Of a stretch of 64,000 nt of DNA, positions 62,519 to 64,000 are shown piece by piece. Under the pieces are notes generated by a model. It searched no databases. It saw nothing but the letters and a program-made list of their open reading frames with translations, and was not told where the DNA came from. The translations under genes and the position numbers were made by a program. Positions within the stretch are counted from its first letter, which is position 1, and every line of letters starts with the position of its first letter. Source of the stretch: Rotaria sp. Silwood1 (lineage: Eukaryota; Rotifera; Eurotatoria; Philodinida; Philodinidae); assembly GCA_905250075.1 (NCBI GenBank), contig CAJNOP010000105.1:186434-250433 (forward strand), in the 5' to 3' direction.

Positions 62519-62588
62519 GTGTGGGTGCGGATGTATGGGTATAGAAAAGAAGAAATATCATACTCACATCCATCCACACCCGCACCCA
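62519..62588. repeat. Telomere-like GT/AC inverted pair
   Basis: GTGTGGGTGCGGATGTATGG (62519 on) with the complementary arm CACATCCATCCACACCCGCA (62565-62588) about 25 nt later. Confidence 0.65.
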
Positions 62589-62793
62589 TAGTTCAAGCAG
62601 TATCTCTTACCAGTTTTCAAGCATTCTTCCACTACAGCTCGGAATCCCGGATCTTGTACTATTTGAAAAGATCGCCTTGAATGAGCAATCCATTGAGCAC
62701 ATACTTTTGTGAAACACGATCTGAAGGGAGTGTTGAAGTGTTTAGGGGTAGAAATTTTGGACCCACTCCCCGCCTCCTCCCCCCCAAGACCAT

Positions 62794-62925
62794 GACAGAC
62801 ATTTTAATTAATTAATTAATTAATTACTATGTAATTAACTAATTACCCATCACAGATCGTGACAGACATCGTAATTAATTACTATGTAGTTAATTAATTA
62901 CCCATCACAGACGGTGACAGACAGG
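62794..62925. repeat. Tandem repeat with GACAGACA and TTAATTAA
   Basis: Two units (62794-62860 and 62861-62915) plus a third partial start (62916). Each starts GACAGACA, continues with TAATTAATTACTATGTA and ends CCCATCACAGA-CGGT-like. Length differs through expansion of the TTAA run in the first copy. Confidence 0.7.
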
Positions 62926-63200
62926 ACTCGGGGTTCATTATAGACTGCGATAGAAGACTTCAAGGAAATATCAGAAATGATGCATAACTCACATATGATT
63001 GAAGCATATATGGAGTATTATCCTATTGAAAGTCTATAATGTAACGTAAAACTATTATGAAGAAATGGGCTTCAGTATGCATAAAAAACAACAGCTTTTA
63101 GAATATTGGCTATAGTAGCTACATCGTGTTTCATATTTTTAATCCCGCAAGGGATTGCGCTAACAGCTTCCTTCATGTCATCGTTTTTCTTGGCGATAAT

Positions 63201-63664
63201 TTATGTTGTCATAGTCGTGCGCTGTGCAGATTCCAAATATGGTGGTTGAGATCGTGAGCAATATAGATCGACCGATGTTTGAATCGATGATGATGATAGA
63301 TGAAGACACTTGTGTGCACTGATGTGAGTTGTACTTGAATCAACGCAGCGATACGTTTCAAAGCAATTCGAGCATGATGCAAATGCAAGAATGATGGTGA
63401 ATTCATTATCTTTGTCGTGCACTTTGTGAGCTGGTAAACCTGTACCAGTTCTTTCCAGCATGCAGCTGAGACACATTTACTGGGATTTGAAACGACTTTG
63501 TAGTATGGGTTGTCATTCTTCAGCAATTTTTTAATTAACTTCGATGTATAGTTCTGATCAGACAAGATAGATGCAGTTCGTGATGATGACAGTTGGATTG
63601 ACGAATGAGAAACAGTAGAACAATGAGAAATAGTAGAAGAATTCGGTGATGACATTTCGGACAT
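63201..63664 (-). pseudogene. hAT/BED-finger-like gene remnant, frameshifted
   Basis: N-terminal part of what looks like a BED-type zinc-finger (hAT transposase-like) protein. The frame from 63664 reads MSEMSSPNSSTISH, a Ser-rich leader, then YTSKLIKKLLKNDNPYYKVV and CVSAACW. A frameshift near 63455 moves the continuation to another frame: HKVHDKDNEFTIILAFASC, then CSNCFETYRCVDSSTTHISA and HKC, a C-x2-C...H-x4-H-like finger. The sequence stays protein-like for about 20 more residues and then stops. The catalytic part of a hAT transposase is absent downstream. Family assignment is by eye and moderate. Confidence 0.5.
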
Positions 63665-64000
63665 AAGCAGAACAAATTATATCGAAAAAACGCGCACACT
63701 CGCACACCAAGCACAAAACAGAGTGAATGAAAATTGTACGGATCATTCATCGCATGTTAATTCGTCGACAACTATTCCTCGCAGTGAAGAGCCATGAAAA
63801 ATCAAAGAGAGAAACAGTCCGCGAGTGATCATCCTATGACCTACCAAGCTGACGATCTGACGTCATGCAAACAATGAGCCTAGTCGTGTGCAAGAGAGTG
63901 TAACAGAATAATTACTACCGTAAGCATTAATTCTCTCTGTAGCATATCACAATCAATCAACACTCGCTTCAATACATTGAAGCTATATACCCATCACAAT
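63665..64000. other. Terminal stretch
   Basis: Nothing recognised; the 5' flank of the BED-like remnant. Confidence 0.4.

Larger units (their letters stand above)
60053..63200. other. Gene-free stretch with repeats
   Basis: No gene supported. It contains an AAT/AAC-rich simple region (60835-60935), a TATATA run (60959-60971), a GT/AC inverted pair (62519-62588) and a TTAA-rich tandem repeat (62794-62925). Confidence 0.45.

Overview
This window reads as nuclear DNA of a metazoan, most likely a bdelloid rotifer (Rotaria/Adineta-like). The evidence is strong AT richness, very short introns (about 50-100 nt) with GT-AG borders, and animal genes (Rac, Exo70, SLC35D transporter). Families greatly expanded in bdelloids are also present: an F-box-like/leucine-rich-repeat gene, a free NHL propeller, and orphan rhodopsin-like GPCRs. 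TGTGGG-like GT tracts recall the bdelloid telomere repeat, and several intronless genes look bacterial. The organism call is inference from gene content, not from a search. One 100-N scaffold gap lies at 43940-44039.

Layout. 1-7400: two intronless plus-strand genes, an aldo/keto reductase and a secreted S9 (prolyl-oligopeptidase) peptidase. 7446-11913 (minus): an EGF-repeat membrane protein and a fully resolved 10-exon SLC35D nucleotide-sugar transporter (340 aa). 15849-21484 (plus): a 7-exon Rac GTPase (191 aa) followed 176 bp later by a 12-exon Exo70 exocyst subunit (699 aa), possibly a co-transcribed pair. 22259-23741: a type II membrane protein with Cys-rich repeats and a C-type-lectin-like end. 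26290-27033: a zf-3CxxC protein with a tandem CxxC tail. 27919-29607: a dead Tc1/mariner element with 105-bp terminal inverted repeats. 30258-34553 (minus): a 3-exon gene for a 1391-aa disordered nuclear-looking protein.

The second half is repeat-rich. It holds a 454-bp foldback element (37743-38196), an intact orphan GPCR (40441-41337), a small MITE (42704-42939) and a frameshifted gene of unknown function (44952-46756). A piggyBac deletion derivative (48308-48852) and a GPCR fragment (49229-49630) follow. Next comes an F-box-like/LRR gene (50155-54650) with 21 successive 84-nt exons, 20 of them one LRR each. After it lie an NHL-repeat gene (56402-57370), a near-complete but dead piggyBac transposon (57718-60052) and a hAT/BED-like remnant (63201-63664).

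Functionally, Rac and Exo70 act in one pathway (Rho GTPase control of exocyst-mediated secretion and actin). The SLC35D transporter feeds Golgi glycosylation. The other genes are unrelated neighbours. The most unusual structure is the LRR exon array: every repeat is its own frame-neutral cassette, two of which have damaged splice sites.
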